A stretch of 23,176 bases of DNA from Tritrichomonas foetus (lineage: Eukaryota > Parabasalia > Tritrichomonadida > Tritrichomonadidae): contig MLAK01001275.1 of NCBI GenBank assembly GCA_001839685.1, positions 1 to 23,176 of the forward strand. Direction: 5' to 3'. The notes beneath the pieces were generated by a model. That model was not told where the DNA came from. It did no database searches and saw only the letters and a program-made list of their open reading frames with translations. The translations under genes and the position numbers were made by a program. Below are positions 1 to 7,985 of the stretch, piece after piece. Each line of letters begins with the position of its first letter. Position 1 is the stretch's first letter.

Positions 1-996
1 TATTGCATACCAATTAAAGAATAAAAGAAAGCATTACTAATCTTCTGATAAAGAGAATTTTTTTCGATTAATATGATCATTTGAATGCACACAGAAAAAA
101 AATTGAAAGAACTATTTTTTATGCATTCAATTCTTTTCTGATAAATCCTGTCAAATCACGATTGAGAGATCACATAGAAACAATCACTTCATTTTTTTCA
201 TTCGGTCACTTCATATGTCAGTTGCCCCTTAATAATCATTCAAATTGTAGAATCATTAATTGAAGGCACGCTTCGCCCCTAAATCACTACTCAAATTTTA
301 CTCATAAAAATTTACCATTTCAAAATCTTAATCATGAGTAACTCAATTGACAAAAAAGATAAAATTGGATTTTATGAATTACTCATACTTTACCCGACCA
401 AATTGTGAGTTGATTTACTCAGAGTAATAACTCTATGGATATCAAAAAGTGAAAAAAGAAAACCATTGTTATGTTATCTGATTCGAACATGTTAAATGAG
501 TTGATGATGTTAGGTGATAACATCATTGAAGTGTTTTATTTTCAAACAAAATTAAACTCATTATTACAATCAATTAGCTATGTTCCCAAAATATTCCATA
601 TTGTGAATATTCAAGCGAATTATTACCAATATTAACAATGAATTCCACTATTTCTTTTCAAAAATGCGAATTTCAGTAAATAAATTGGTAATTATTAAAT
701 AAAAAGACACAATAATTTAATCAAGTGTCCAAAAAAATCTATTTATTGCCTATAAAATAATACCGATAATTCGTAAATTATTTCTTGTGAATGAAAAAAA
801 CAAAACTCATGTAATCATATTTGTCAAAGAATACTTGATTTAAAATCGAACATTACATATGCTGTTTGAATATAATGCAAAGATATATCTAGATATAATT
901 TTTCAACTAAATCTGGAATTCTAAAAATGAATAATTCTCATTTCAATTAAAATAAATGAAAAGCAATATCTAGACTTGTTGTGAATTATTTGGTTC
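1..996. other. AT-rich gene-free left flank
   Basis: I see no supported gene here. The longest ORF (81-263) starts with TTG, not ATG, and its product is low in information. Between about 320 and 440 there are several GAGTAA/TTACTC pairs in both orientations, which could form weak hairpins. An AAAAAGTGAAAAAAG run near 444-460 resembles the AAAAAGT promoter half-element found elsewhere in the window, but no ORF follows it. Confidence 0.5.
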
Positions 997-1455
997 TCAA
1001 GAGGCTTCACTTTGATTTGATATAACTTCAGTGTTGGAATTCATTTCATTTTTCTTTTCTGTCAATTTTTTTTGATTTTTTTCGGATTTTTTCTTTTTTG
1101 TTATTTTTTGATTCTCTTGAATTTCGTTTTTCTTGGTCGCTGTCTTCATTCCGCTCTTCCAGTGGTTTGATATTGCTGCCTGCGAGCGGTGCGGCAGGTA
1201 CGACTCGATGACTGACCAGCGTGATCCGTAAATCGAATGTAATTTGTGCAATAGCGCATTTTCTTCGGCACTCCAGGGTTCCTTCGAAACGTTTGGCGAT
1301 AAATAAAATTTCCAGCGGTCGCGGCACTGGCGGTTTGTTCTGTTTTCCATTTCCCGACTGATGCGACTCCAATTGAGAATTCCAAATCTTTCAACGAGTT
1401 CGATTAGCTTTTGATCTTCTTCTTCGGAGAAGCGTTTTCGCTTTTTTCCTTCCAT
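997..1455 (-). CDS. R2R3-type Myb DNA-binding protein
   Basis: This is a 152-residue nuclear DNA-binding protein with two Myb repeats filling the first two thirds. Repeat 1 (about residues 5-54) has F9 in place of the first Trp, then W29 and W48, with the recognition-helix motif NRQCRDRW. Repeat 2 (about 57-102) has W61, W80 and W99 with RSQAAISNHW. Residues 103-152 form a Lys/Glu/Asn-rich tail that probably acts as a nuclear localisation region. Small proteins with two Myb repeats are a large family in trichomonads, where members such as tvMyb1-3 bind AACGAT-type sites and M3BP binds a core promoter element. Which of these roles this one has cannot be told. The ATG at 1455 is the only sensible start. 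It is divergent from the kinase at 2378. Confidence 0.93.
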   Translation of the reverse strand: MEGKKRKRFSEEEDQKLIELVERFGILNWSRISREMENRTNRQCRDRWKFYLSPNVSKEPWSAEENALLHKLHSIYGSRWSVIESYLPHRSQAAISNHWKSGMKTATKKNEIQENQKITKKKKSEKNQKKLTEKKNEMNSNTEVISNQSEAS

Positions 1456-1490
1456 TTATTAAGAAGTCGTATTTCTTATTGTTCAGCTTG

Positions 1491-1516
1491 AGTGAAAAAA
1501 GAAGGAGGAAAAAGTG
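1491..1516 (-). promoter_or_regulatory. Candidate promoter of the Myb gene (TCACT and CACTTTTTCC)
   Basis: Read on the minus strand, CACTTTTTCC (1507-1516) lies 52-61 nt before the ATG and is followed by an Inr-like TCACT (1491-1495), 36-40 nt before the ATG. TCACT fits the trichomonad initiator TCAYW. CACTTTTTCC also occurs in the inverted promoter elements at 5626 and 7922. The transcription start is inferred. Confidence 0.4.
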
Positions 1517-2342
1517 ATATTGACATGTGAATTGAAAAACTTAACATCAAGAGTAAAAAATATATTGGAGTTAGAAATAGAAGGATTTTGACTGAAAAAG
1601 TTGTTTCTCTTAAATGAATTCCATAATTTGGATCAATTTAATTCAATGAATGATTATTAAATCAGTATGGATTGGATTCGATGTGACAAATCAAATTGAA
1701 ACAAATATCATCGTCATATATCATCAAATGCATTTTTATTATAGAACTGCATTGTTCTCAATTTTTCATTTAATGCTTATCTTGAATTCGAATAGTATAA
1801 CAATTTTAATGATTTCCTCATTGCATATAAATATTGAACAATACGGAATTAATAAGTAAATAACATAAATTAATTGAAGACTGGAAATATTGGCGAGAAT
1901 TTCAGAGGAGTTGAACTGCGCACAATGGTGAAATTAAGGTTAATTTGTGAGATGAAGTTGAATAGCTAATATTCAATAGTTCGTTCCAGAAAAACATTTA
2001 GAATTTTTTCGAATATTTGTGAAGGAAATGGTCATACATTCAAAATTGATATTAAAAAGTTCAATCATGATATAACTTTTTAAATAAATGTCTTTTCACT
2101 CCCCCTTTGACTAAAATGCAAAGATTATCATTGAAGTCTTAAGAATGTATTAACAAAGAAAAGTGAACCACCATTGTGTAAGAATTTTTAATAAATGCAC
2201 TTCATAAAACTTTTTGATAGATTGTTTAGCCACTATCATCAATCTTTTTGAAAGCTTTTAGATATATTCAAAATAATTCAAAAATATTCAATGAGTTTAC
2301 AATTTTTTTAAATGCAGCAAACCAAATTGAAAGCACTCCTTC

Positions 2343-2351
2343 CACTTTTTC
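2343..2351 (+). promoter_or_regulatory. CACTTTTTC element upstream of the BRSK-like kinase
   Basis: CACTTTTTC lies 27-35 nt before the kinase ATG. The same word occurs near the starts of other genes here (1507-1516, 5626-5634, 7921-7929). Its orientation relative to the gene differs between sites, so a promoter role is only suggested. Confidence 0.3.
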
Positions 2352-2377
2352 AGAAAACTGATTAATATTAGTGACCA

Positions 2378-4302
2378 ATGTCGAGAGCGCAACCCCAGCA
2401 GATTGGTGAATACACCATCCTTTTCGAAATCGGCCGCGGAACTACTGGGAAGGTATACTTATGCGAACATTCTCAAACAAAAGTAAAAGTAGCAATTAAA
2501 TGTATCAAAAAAGCCAATTTCCAGAAATACCCACAGCTTCAAGCAAAGATACACCGCGAAATAGCTCTTATGCGCCTTCTAGATCATCCGCATTTACTCA
2601 AATTGCACGAAGTTTGTGAGAGCGCTCGCCATATTTATATGATTCTAGAATACGCTCAACATAGAGAACTTTTTGATTACTTAATTGCGCATAGATCATT
2701 GCCGATGGACGTTTCTCTCAAATTTTTCCGACAGATTATTTATGGACTCGAATTCCTCCATGTTCACGCAATTTGCCACAGAGACCTTAAACCCGAAAAT
2801 ATATTGTTAGACGAGAATGATGACATTAAAATTGGCGATTTTGGCTTTGCTAGATGGATGAAATCCAACATCGCTGAAACATCGTGTGGATCACCTCACT
2901 ATGCAGCTCCGGAAGTAATTCGTGGTGTTCCTTATGATGGTCGAGCAGCGGATATTTGGTCGTGCGGAGTAATTCTGTACGCGCTTGTTGTTGTATGTAA
3001 TTTTTTATATTTTATTGAATTTGATTTTTGATGTGATTGATGATGATTTTTTTCAATGCACAATTTTTTTTCCTTAATTTTATTTCAATATTATTTATTC
3101 CAGATAAAGAGAAATGACAAGTTTTTCAAAAATCTTAGATCTCCAACTAATTTATTTATTTACAAATCAATCAATTCAAGAACAAAAACAACAATTTTTT
3201 CATTTTTCATTTTTCACTGTGAAATCAAATCACTTTTTTTTTCCCTTTCTTATTATTATAGATTATCAAAATTTTTCTCAGTTTCACTTGATTATTTGCC
3301 AAAGCCATAATTAAGTTTTATCTAAAACATAATTTCAATTTTTTTCAAATTGTGCATTTGAAAAACTGTTATCATCATCACATCAAAATTCATTTTCGAT
3401 ATTTTATTTTTTTAAATTCTAACATTCAGGGAAGACTTCCTTTCGATGACCCAGCAATTCGTAATTTGTTGGCCAAAGTAAAGTGTGGCCAGTATGTCAT
3501 GCCAGACAACCTTCCTCCACCAATCCAAGACCTGATCAGCCGAATGCTTATCATTAACCCCCTTGAGCGAATCAGTATCGACCAAATAAAACAACATGTC
3601 GCATTTCGAATTGGATTGCCCGACAGTTATATAGTTCCAACTCCACTTTCTATGCCCTCTAATAACGAACCTATTGATCCAAGTACTCTTGATCCAACTG
3701 TTTTAACAACTCTTCTAGAAATTGGTTTTGCTGATCGTGATGAACTGATGGCAGAATTCGCACAAGAAGGTCATTCAATGGCAAAAGTATTTTATACAAT
3801 GCTCACAACAAATCTAACACTAGAATCTCTTCCATGGGTAAACAATATTATTGAACAACATCCAAGCGAAGCATACATGCAATCTCCAATTTATCCTAAT
3901 TCTTTGGGATTTGGAATGTCACCCGATTTCATGAATGGAATGCCTGAATCAAATCCAATTGGATCAGATGTATTCTCTTTAGCAGAAAGAGCGCAATGGG
4001 CCTATCTTCCACGCAATGAATATAAGTATGAAGTGATGCAGCCTTGTTTAGGAATTCAAATGCCACTCGAACAATTAATGATGTCTCTTCAATATATGCT
4101 AAATTCTTTGCATTTCCAATGGTTCCATCCAGACGATTATACAATCTTCTCGAGAAGGGCAGAAGACATGATGTATCTTGTTGCACGCGTACAAAGAGAA
4201 AATGAATGCTTGAATATGAATTTGTACTTTTCACAAGCATCACAAATGGCAATTTCTAGTATTCTTGAAGCTGTAAGAAGTATGCTTTCACCAAACGAAT
4301 AA
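2378..4302 (+). CDS. BRSK/SAD-like (AMPK-related) Ser/Thr kinase, spliced
   Basis: Joining 2378-2992 to 3430-4302 gives a 495-residue CAMK-group kinase. The kinase domain spans about residues 12-264: glycine loop G19-x-G21-x-x-G24, K41, E61, HRD 134-136, DFG 154-156 and APE 177-179. The activation loop reads ETSCGSPHYAAPEV, and its T168 matches the residue phosphorylated by LKB1 in AMPK relatives. A UBA-like segment (about 290-332, containing LDPTVLTTLLEIGF) follows, as in BRSK, MARK and AMPK. The C-terminus (about 410-490) resembles a KA1 membrane/regulatory domain but is diverged. All catalytic residues are present, so it should be active. The splice joins YALVV to GRLPFDD, restoring the family consensus exactly between subdomains IX and X. 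Likely roles are polarity, metabolism or cell-cycle control; the substrate is unknown. The ATG at 2378 is followed by 11 residues before the kinase domain. Confidence 0.93.
2993..3429 (+). other. Spliceosomal intron, phase 0, 437 nt
   Basis: The donor is GTATGT (2993-2998) and the acceptor region is TCTAACATTCAG (3418-3429). The acceptor matches 9 of 12 bases of the Trichomonas motif ACTAACACACAG, in which the branch point CTAAC sits directly against the AG. Exon 1 ends after codon 205 and exon 2 resumes in phase 0 at GGA-AGA-CTT, rebuilding a canonical kinase core. The intron is T-rich and has in-frame stops in the exon 1 frame. Most known T. vaginalis introns are much shorter (tens to about 200 nt). 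Confidence 0.9.
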
Positions 4303-4573
4303 TTTTCTTGAAAGAAAATACAAAATTATTTTGTTTCTGTTTTTGTTTGTTGTAGTTGTAAAAAGAATGGTGGAAGATTTGGAGTTGGTGATGAAAAACT
4401 CAAACCTAGTTAGAGAAGGAAATAAATAGTATATAAATTTTGTTTTTCTAAATAATGAATGACAGTGAAAGTTGAAATTTAAAATAAATAAACATATCAG
4501 CGGTTTTATTTGTTGATTCTTTTTTATTTAAAAGGCATATATATGTATGAATAGATCTCAGTTCTCAATCATA

Positions 4574-4618
<45 letters not shown>

Positions 4619-4802
4619 CATCCTATGAGGTTTAACCAATTAATCTATGATGTAAATTCAAGAAAGAACAATTAATCATGTGAAAATTATTATGTAAATT
4701 ACTTCAAGCAATAATCTAAAGTATGATCACTTTCTCGATCCTAAATATAAAAAAATTGAAACAAAAAGCAATTTAAAAAAATTCTACGAAATACTTTATA
4801 TT
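4303..4802. other. Convergent spacer between kinase and phosphoesterase
   Basis: This AT-rich 3' spacer lies between two converging genes. It contains the 43-nt T run at 4576-4618. I see no gene or RNA signature. Confidence 0.6.
4576..4618. repeat. Homopolymer of 43 T
   Basis: There are 43 uninterrupted T, preceded by C and followed by C. It lies in the convergent 3' spacer, 185 nt beyond the stop of the minus-strand phosphoesterase. It may be a mononucleotide satellite or, on the minus strand, the A-tail of an old retro-inserted transcript. No flanking target duplication is obvious. Its exact length may be a sequencing or assembly artefact. Confidence 0.95.
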
Positions 4803-4805
4803 TTA
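4802..4805 (-). terminator. Stop codon overlapping a UAAA poly(A) motif
   Basis: The phosphoesterase stop codon is followed by A, giving TAAA. In T. vaginalis, UAAA is the proposed polyadenylation signal and can include the stop codon. TAAA is frequent by chance in such AT-rich DNA. Confidence 0.35.
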
Positions 4806-5615
4806 TTCGGGAATAGAAAATTCAGGTTCATTAATAAAATCAATCTTAAATCCATTTTCATTTGTTATAATTGCGTATGATTCACGTTTGTAATCATATG
4901 AATACTGTCCAACCGATCCACAATTCTTAGAAAGGTCCAAAATATGTCTGTGAATGTGTCCAATCAGTAAAAAGTCATTTTCAGTAAAAACATCTTTGAA
5001 AAATTCTTTTAGTTTGATTGGAAAAACATTTTTTTGTGGTCCCTCCAATTTAAAGTTGTTTTCCATTTCATGTGCCATATAGATTCTTCTGTATGTGTTT
5101 GGCGGTGAATTTGGATTTTCAATGAACATCAACGTCGTTTTAAGAAGATGAATATTTTTGAATCTGGTATCATAGGAAGTATTATTGAACAATGAACGAT
5201 CGTGATTTCCAGGAATGATATATATTGGTATGCCGAGTTGCTCGAATGCACTGAAAACCGTTTTTAAGTCTTCTGCTGAGGTCGGGGATTGGTATTGCTC
5301 AACAATATCGCCTAATAGGAAAATTATATTGATGTTTTGGTCGATGATTAATTTGGATATTTTTCGAAGTACGATTGGAAGCGAAAAAGAGAGTTTCTCT
5401 TTTTGATTGAAATGCATATCTGATAAAACAAGTGCGCGGAATGAGCTGAGAATCCTTTCATCTTCAATACGAACGCAAGTGAGTGGAACACGGGAAATTG
5501 TATAATCGTTGGGATCGTCTTCTGAGTCTTGGCTTGATGAACTCAGATCAACAAGTATAGGATTACTTATTACGACTGGTAAATCAGTGTACATTTTGAG
5601 AATTGTTTTAGTCAT
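4803..5615 (-). CDS. Calcineurin-like metallophosphoesterase
   Basis: This 270-residue protein has the full metal-ligand set of the metallophosphoesterase superfamily: D66-x-H68 (LVLSDMH), G102-D103 (LLGDIV), G136-N-H-D139 (IPGNHD), H182 (YMAHE) and G219-H-x-H222 (LIGHIHRH). An active di-metal phosphatase or phosphodiesterase is therefore expected; the substrate cannot be read from sequence. Residues 1-55 are a non-catalytic N-terminal extension with a Ser/Asp-rich stretch and no signal peptide or membrane segment. The intact DxH and GNHD motifs speak against the metal-site-degenerate VPS29. The first ATG is at 5615; the preceding in-frame codon at 5622-5624 is GTG. The ATG lies only 10 nt from the promoter element at 5626-5648, so the leader must be very short. 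The stop reads TAAA. Confidence 0.9.
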   Translation of the reverse strand: MTKTILKMYTDLPVVISNPILVDLSSSSQDSEDDPNDYTISRVPLTCVRIEDERILSSFRALVLSDMHFNQKEKLSFSLPIVLRKISKLIIDQNINIIFLLGDIVEQYQSPTSAEDLKTVFSAFEQLGIPIYIIPGNHDRSLFNNTSYDTRFKNIHLLKTTLMFIENPNSPPNTYRRIYMAHEMENNFKLEGPQKNVFPIKLKEFFKDVFTENDFLLIGHIHRHILDLSKNCGSVGQYSYDYKRESYAIITNENGFKIDFINEPEFSIPE

Positions 5616-5625
5616 TTTTATCACG

Positions 5626-5694
5626 ACTTTTTCCGTGTTTATATGGTCGTAAAAATTATATAATCAAAAAAGACCATATAAACATGGAAAAAGT
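5626..5694. promoter_or_regulatory. Inverted 23-bp elements, candidate bidirectional promoter
   Basis: Two inverted 23-bp arms (5626-5648 and 5672-5694) match at 22 of 23 positions and are separated by a 23-nt spacer. Read towards each gene, an arm runs GACCATATAAA, then CAYGG, then AAAAAGT. The outer AAAAAGT ends lie 10 nt from the phosphoesterase ATG (5615) and 36 nt from the hypothetical gene ATG (5731). The same element recurs as an inverted pair at 7922-7985. CCATATAAA could act as a TATA-like or Myb/M3-like core element; the binding factor is unknown. Confidence 0.75.
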
Positions 5695-5708
5695 TTCTCA
5701 GATTTACA

Positions 5709-5713
5709 TCATT
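5709..5713 (+). promoter_or_regulatory. Inr-like TCATT before the 196-residue ORF
   Basis: TCATT fits the trichomonad initiator TCAYW. It lies 22 nt before the ATG and about 27 nt after CCATATAAA of the right arm of the inverted element, which is a plausible core-promoter spacing. The call rests on a short motif only. Confidence 0.35.
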
Positions 5714-5730
5714 ACTGTTATCTGACACTC

Positions 5731-6321
5731 ATGAAGAAAAGCATAAGATCAAAGATTGGTGGGCCAAATTCCGCCTTACGTCAAATAAACATTCGAAAAT
5801 ACTACGAAAATACCTACAAACAACACCGATCTTTTTCTGATCCTTTCATTCATGATTATAGTGATTCCAGCGAGCCAGAAAGCCAAAATCCAGTTGCCAG
5901 AAAGAGAAAAAATTCCAAATCTGGAAAATGCGACGACCTCGATTTTACAAATTTCGCAAAAAAGCTCAAATTGAAGTTCGATTATCAAACTGACTCATCT
6001 GACGACTATTTCGATTTTTTCCAGAATGGAATTGATAAGGATGGAATTCTTATCAAGCCCGATCTCGACGAAGCTGACAAATTCATCGCCTCGTTGAAAA
6101 TCCATAAAAAAAATATTAATTTGAACAGATACCGAAGCGCCTCTTCAAGTGCATGCTGCAGTGGGCAGGAATCTCAATGCGAGTCTCCCGCCCTGACCAA
6201 GCCGTGGTTTGGCATATCGCGCAGTGAGATTGACGCTTTCCAAGCAGAAAGCGAGAAATTGCAGAAATTGCTAAATGAGGAAGCTGAAGATGAAGATGAA
6301 AAAGATTTTGACCTTATTTAA
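5731..6321 (+). CDS. Acidic hypothetical protein, probably nuclear
   Basis: I do not recognise the family of this 196-residue protein. The N-terminus (1-35) is basic. A likely nuclear localisation signal, ARKRKNSKSGK, lies at about residues 56-66. There are several Ser/Asp/Glu clusters with possible CK2 sites (DYSDSSEPE 42-50; DSSDDYFDFF 88-97). The C-terminus is strongly acidic (EEAEDEDEKDFDLI) after a short helical segment with LQKLL. There is no signal peptide, membrane span or catalytic motif. Its ATG lies 36 nt after the right arm of the inverted promoter element, so it is probably co-regulated with the divergent phosphoesterase. Codon use resembles the neighbours and the frame is open throughout, so I consider it a real gene. 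Confidence 0.75.
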   Translation: MKKSIRSKIGGPNSALRQINIRKYYENTYKQHRSFSDPFIHDYSDSSEPESQNPVARKRKNSKSGKCDDLDFTNFAKKLKLKFDYQTDSSDDYFDFFQNGIDKDGILIKPDLDEADKFIASLKIHKKNINLNRYRSASSSACCSGQESQCESPALTKPWFGISRSEIDAFQAESEKLQKLLNEEAEDEDEKDFDLI

Positions 6322-6851
6322 TAGAATGTTTGCTTTGTTTGATTAAAGAAAATGCCAATCTCTTTTTGCTTTGAAAGTATTTCACTTTTACCTGAAAAGC
6401 TTTATTTTTTCATTCGCTTATATATTTCAAAATACCCAAATGTGAATCTGTAATGGAATGAGTGTTTGTCCATTTGAGAGTATAACTTAAAAGTGTGGCT
6501 TATTTACTTGATAAATTGATTTGCATAAAACAAATAAAGATATTAAAGATTAAGAAAAGATTAAAGATTAAGAAAAGATATTGAAGATTAAGAAAAGATT
6601 AAATGTTAAGAAAAGATATTGAAGATTAAGAAAAGATATTGATGATAAAGAAAAGATGTTAAAGATTAAGAAAGGATATTGATAAGAAATATCATAAAGA
6701 GAAATATCATTTTAAATTTATGGTATTTTATCAATACAAAAATCAAAATTATATTAACTAAATCGCATATTTACACAGATGTTACACTTTTGTTTGCATG
6801 TTGGTTTTTCAATTTTTCTGATGAGAACATTTTCATGAATTCAGGAAGTTT
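6322..6851. other. Convergent spacer with repeat array
   Basis: This is the 3' spacer between converging genes. Apart from the array at 6541-6676 it holds only AT-rich sequence. A 79-codon ORF at 6679-6918 runs antisense into the PROPPIN gene end and is not supported. Confidence 0.55.
6541..6676. repeat. Tandem array of 18/20-nt GATTAAGAAAAGA units
   Basis: There are about seven imperfect units sharing AAGATTAAGAAAAGA, with lengths 20, 18, 20, 18, 20, 20 and 20 nt. Units begin TATTGAAGATTAAG or TTAAAGATTAAG. The array is purine-rich on the plus strand and lies between the 3' ends of two converging genes. Confidence 0.9.
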
Positions 6852-7829
6852 TCAGTGGGCCAGAACGAAGAATTTATTTGATGTCTCGATTGAAGTGGTT
6901 GAAGAGCGAAGTTGGTGAAGGTGTCCAGATGATGAAATAATATAAAGTAAATCTTCACGGGCATAAACAGCTTGCACGAAAACTCCTTTTTCTATCTTTG
7001 CTTTTGCCACTGCACGTGGTGGATCAGCTGGATTTCCATTTCTTTCATCTGCTGGGAAGAGGTGTGCTGTTCCATTATCACTAATCGCGACAAGCTGCGA
7101 ATTCGAAGGTGAAAAAGCCAAAGCCAAAATATTCGATGGAATTGCTCCTCGTCTGAAAGTGCTGAGTAGTGCTCCTGTTACAGAGTCGAAAATTCTAATC
7201 AATGTTCCTTTCTCACTAGCTGTCGCGATTAAAGACCCATCAGGAGAAAATTTCAATAACGAAACAGGATGTTGGTGTGCCTGGAAAACAACTGGGTTAT
7301 TGAAATTTGAATGGTTATAATGTGAACTGTTAAAATTGGCATTTAATTCCGAAACTTGAACAGAGCCAGGCTGGAGCCCGCAAATTGCAAGAAGAGGCTG
7401 GTCTGGCACGCACATCAGATCGCCACACCCACGACGATTTTCAGCAGTTACTTCTTCAAGCTGCGTCGTTTTTTGATCAATATCGTAAATCACAATTGAA
7501 TTGTGAAGAACGATAAGCAAAAAGTGAGGTGAAAGAATGATATTCAATACCTCTTCTTTAAATGACAATTGAACTGACCCTTCGCCGTATTGATTATTCC
7601 ATATAAAAACTTTATTTGTTGCAGCGTTTTCGGAAGTAAGCGCGCGAACTGAGAAGGCAACAATAGTGCCGTCATTGATTGTCGAAATGTGCGTGATTGT
7701 GTAATTGACAAAATCTTTGAGAAATTTCCTTTTCACAGGCTCGACCGAATAAACTTGGAAAGAATGTCGAAGAGTGACAGCAAAGCTTTGTGAATCACTC
7801 GAAAGACTGACAGCAGTAATTTCGCTCAT
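6852..7829 (-). CDS. Atg18/WIPI-type PROPPIN (PI3P-binding WD40 propeller)
   Basis: This is a 325-residue seven-bladed propeller protein. The diagnostic PROPPIN motif FRRG is at 225-228, in the setting VTGALLSTFRRGAIPSNILA; its two arginines bind PI3P or PI(3,5)P2. The preceding blade has the family signature AHQHPVSLLKFSPDGSLIATASEKGTLIRIFD, spanning about 185-215, which also contains second-site residues. These proteins act on autophagosomal and endosomal membranes by recruiting lipid-transfer and conjugation factors. The length is near the lower end for the family. The ATG at 7829 is chosen; the frame continues upstream only to a TTG. It is divergent from the CK1-like kinase, with an inverted promoter element 93 nt upstream. 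It could be an Atg18, Atg21 or WIPI3/4 type; the paralogue cannot be resolved. Confidence 0.92.
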   Translation of the reverse strand: MSEITAVSLSSDSQSFAVTLRHSFQVYSVEPVKRKFLKDFVNYTITHISTINDGTIVAFSVRALTSENAATNKVFIWNNQYGEGSVQLSFKEEVLNIILSPHFLLIVLHNSIVIYDIDQKTTQLEEVTAENRRGCGDLMCVPDQPLLAICGLQPGSVQVSELNANFNSSHYNHSNFNNPVVFQAHQHPVSLLKFSPDGSLIATASEKGTLIRIFDSVTGALLSTFRRGAIPSNILALAFSPSNSQLVAISDNGTAHLFPADERNGNPADPPRAVAKAKIEKGVFVQAVYAREDLLYIISSSGHLHQLRSSTTSIETSNKFFVLAH

Positions 7830-7879
7830 ATTAAATTGTTCGGAAAAAAAATGGAGGGAATTTTTTTTTGTGACAGATA

Positions 7880-7887
7880 TAACGATA
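7880..7887 (+). promoter_or_regulatory. TAACGATA, candidate Myb recognition element
   Basis: TATAACGATAAC occurs about 50 nt upstream of the PROPPIN ATG. Trichomonad Myb proteins are known to bind AACGAT-type sites (MRE elements of the ap65-1 promoter). The match is short and could be chance. Confidence 0.35.
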
Positions 7888-7921
7888 ACTTTCAATTTTG
7901 AATTTACTCTATAAGTACTTC

Positions 7922-7985
7922 ACTTTTTCCGTTTTTATATGGTCAAATCTATTCGAATTAATAACCATATAAATATGGAAAAAGT
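7922..7985. promoter_or_regulatory. Second inverted 23-bp promoter-like element
   Basis: The arms at 7922-7944 and 7963-7985 match at 20 of 23 positions, with an 18-nt spacer, and follow the same RACCATATAAA...YGGAAAAAGT layout as 5626-5694. The left arm faces the PROPPIN gene (ATG at 7829). The right arm faces the CK1-like kinase 278 nt away. The right arm contains CCATATAAATATGG, itself a palindrome with a two-base centre. Confidence 0.7.

Larger units (their letters stand above)
1456..2377. other. Divergent intergenic spacer between Myb and kinase
   Basis: This 922-bp AT-rich spacer should hold both promoters of the divergent pair. Apart from the motifs at 1491-1516 and 2343-2351 I see nothing definite. 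A 69-codon ATG ORF at 1650-1859 has a product dominated by Ile, Leu and Asn with no domain signature and is most likely chance. Confidence 0.5.

Noticed and set aside
81..263. 60-codon ORF at the left end
   Set aside because: It starts at TTG, has no motif, and eukaryotic genes here use ATG.
1650..1859. 69-codon ORF between Myb and kinase
   Set aside because: It begins with ATG but is composed of AT-rich codons without domain or promoter motif; kept only as a remark in the spacer entry.
3040..3046. Possible C/D snoRNA in the kinase intron (ATGATGA C-box)
   Set aside because: No CTGA D-box occurs within about 130 nt downstream and no terminal stem is visible. The match is a chance result of a GAT repeat.
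3056..3314. ORFs inside the kinase intron
   Set aside because: They are T/A-rich, dominated by Phe, Ser and Ile, with no domain, and lie wholly within the intron.
4803..5615. Phosphoesterase as retromer subunit VPS29
   Set aside because: It has intact DxH, GD, GNHD and GHxH metal motifs, is longer, and does not show the VPS29 pattern, so a generic active phosphoesterase is the better call despite the retromer-linked RabGAP in the window.
7830..7895. 22-residue N-terminal extension of the PROPPIN
   Set aside because: It depends on a TTG start; ATG 7829 gives the normal family N-terminus.
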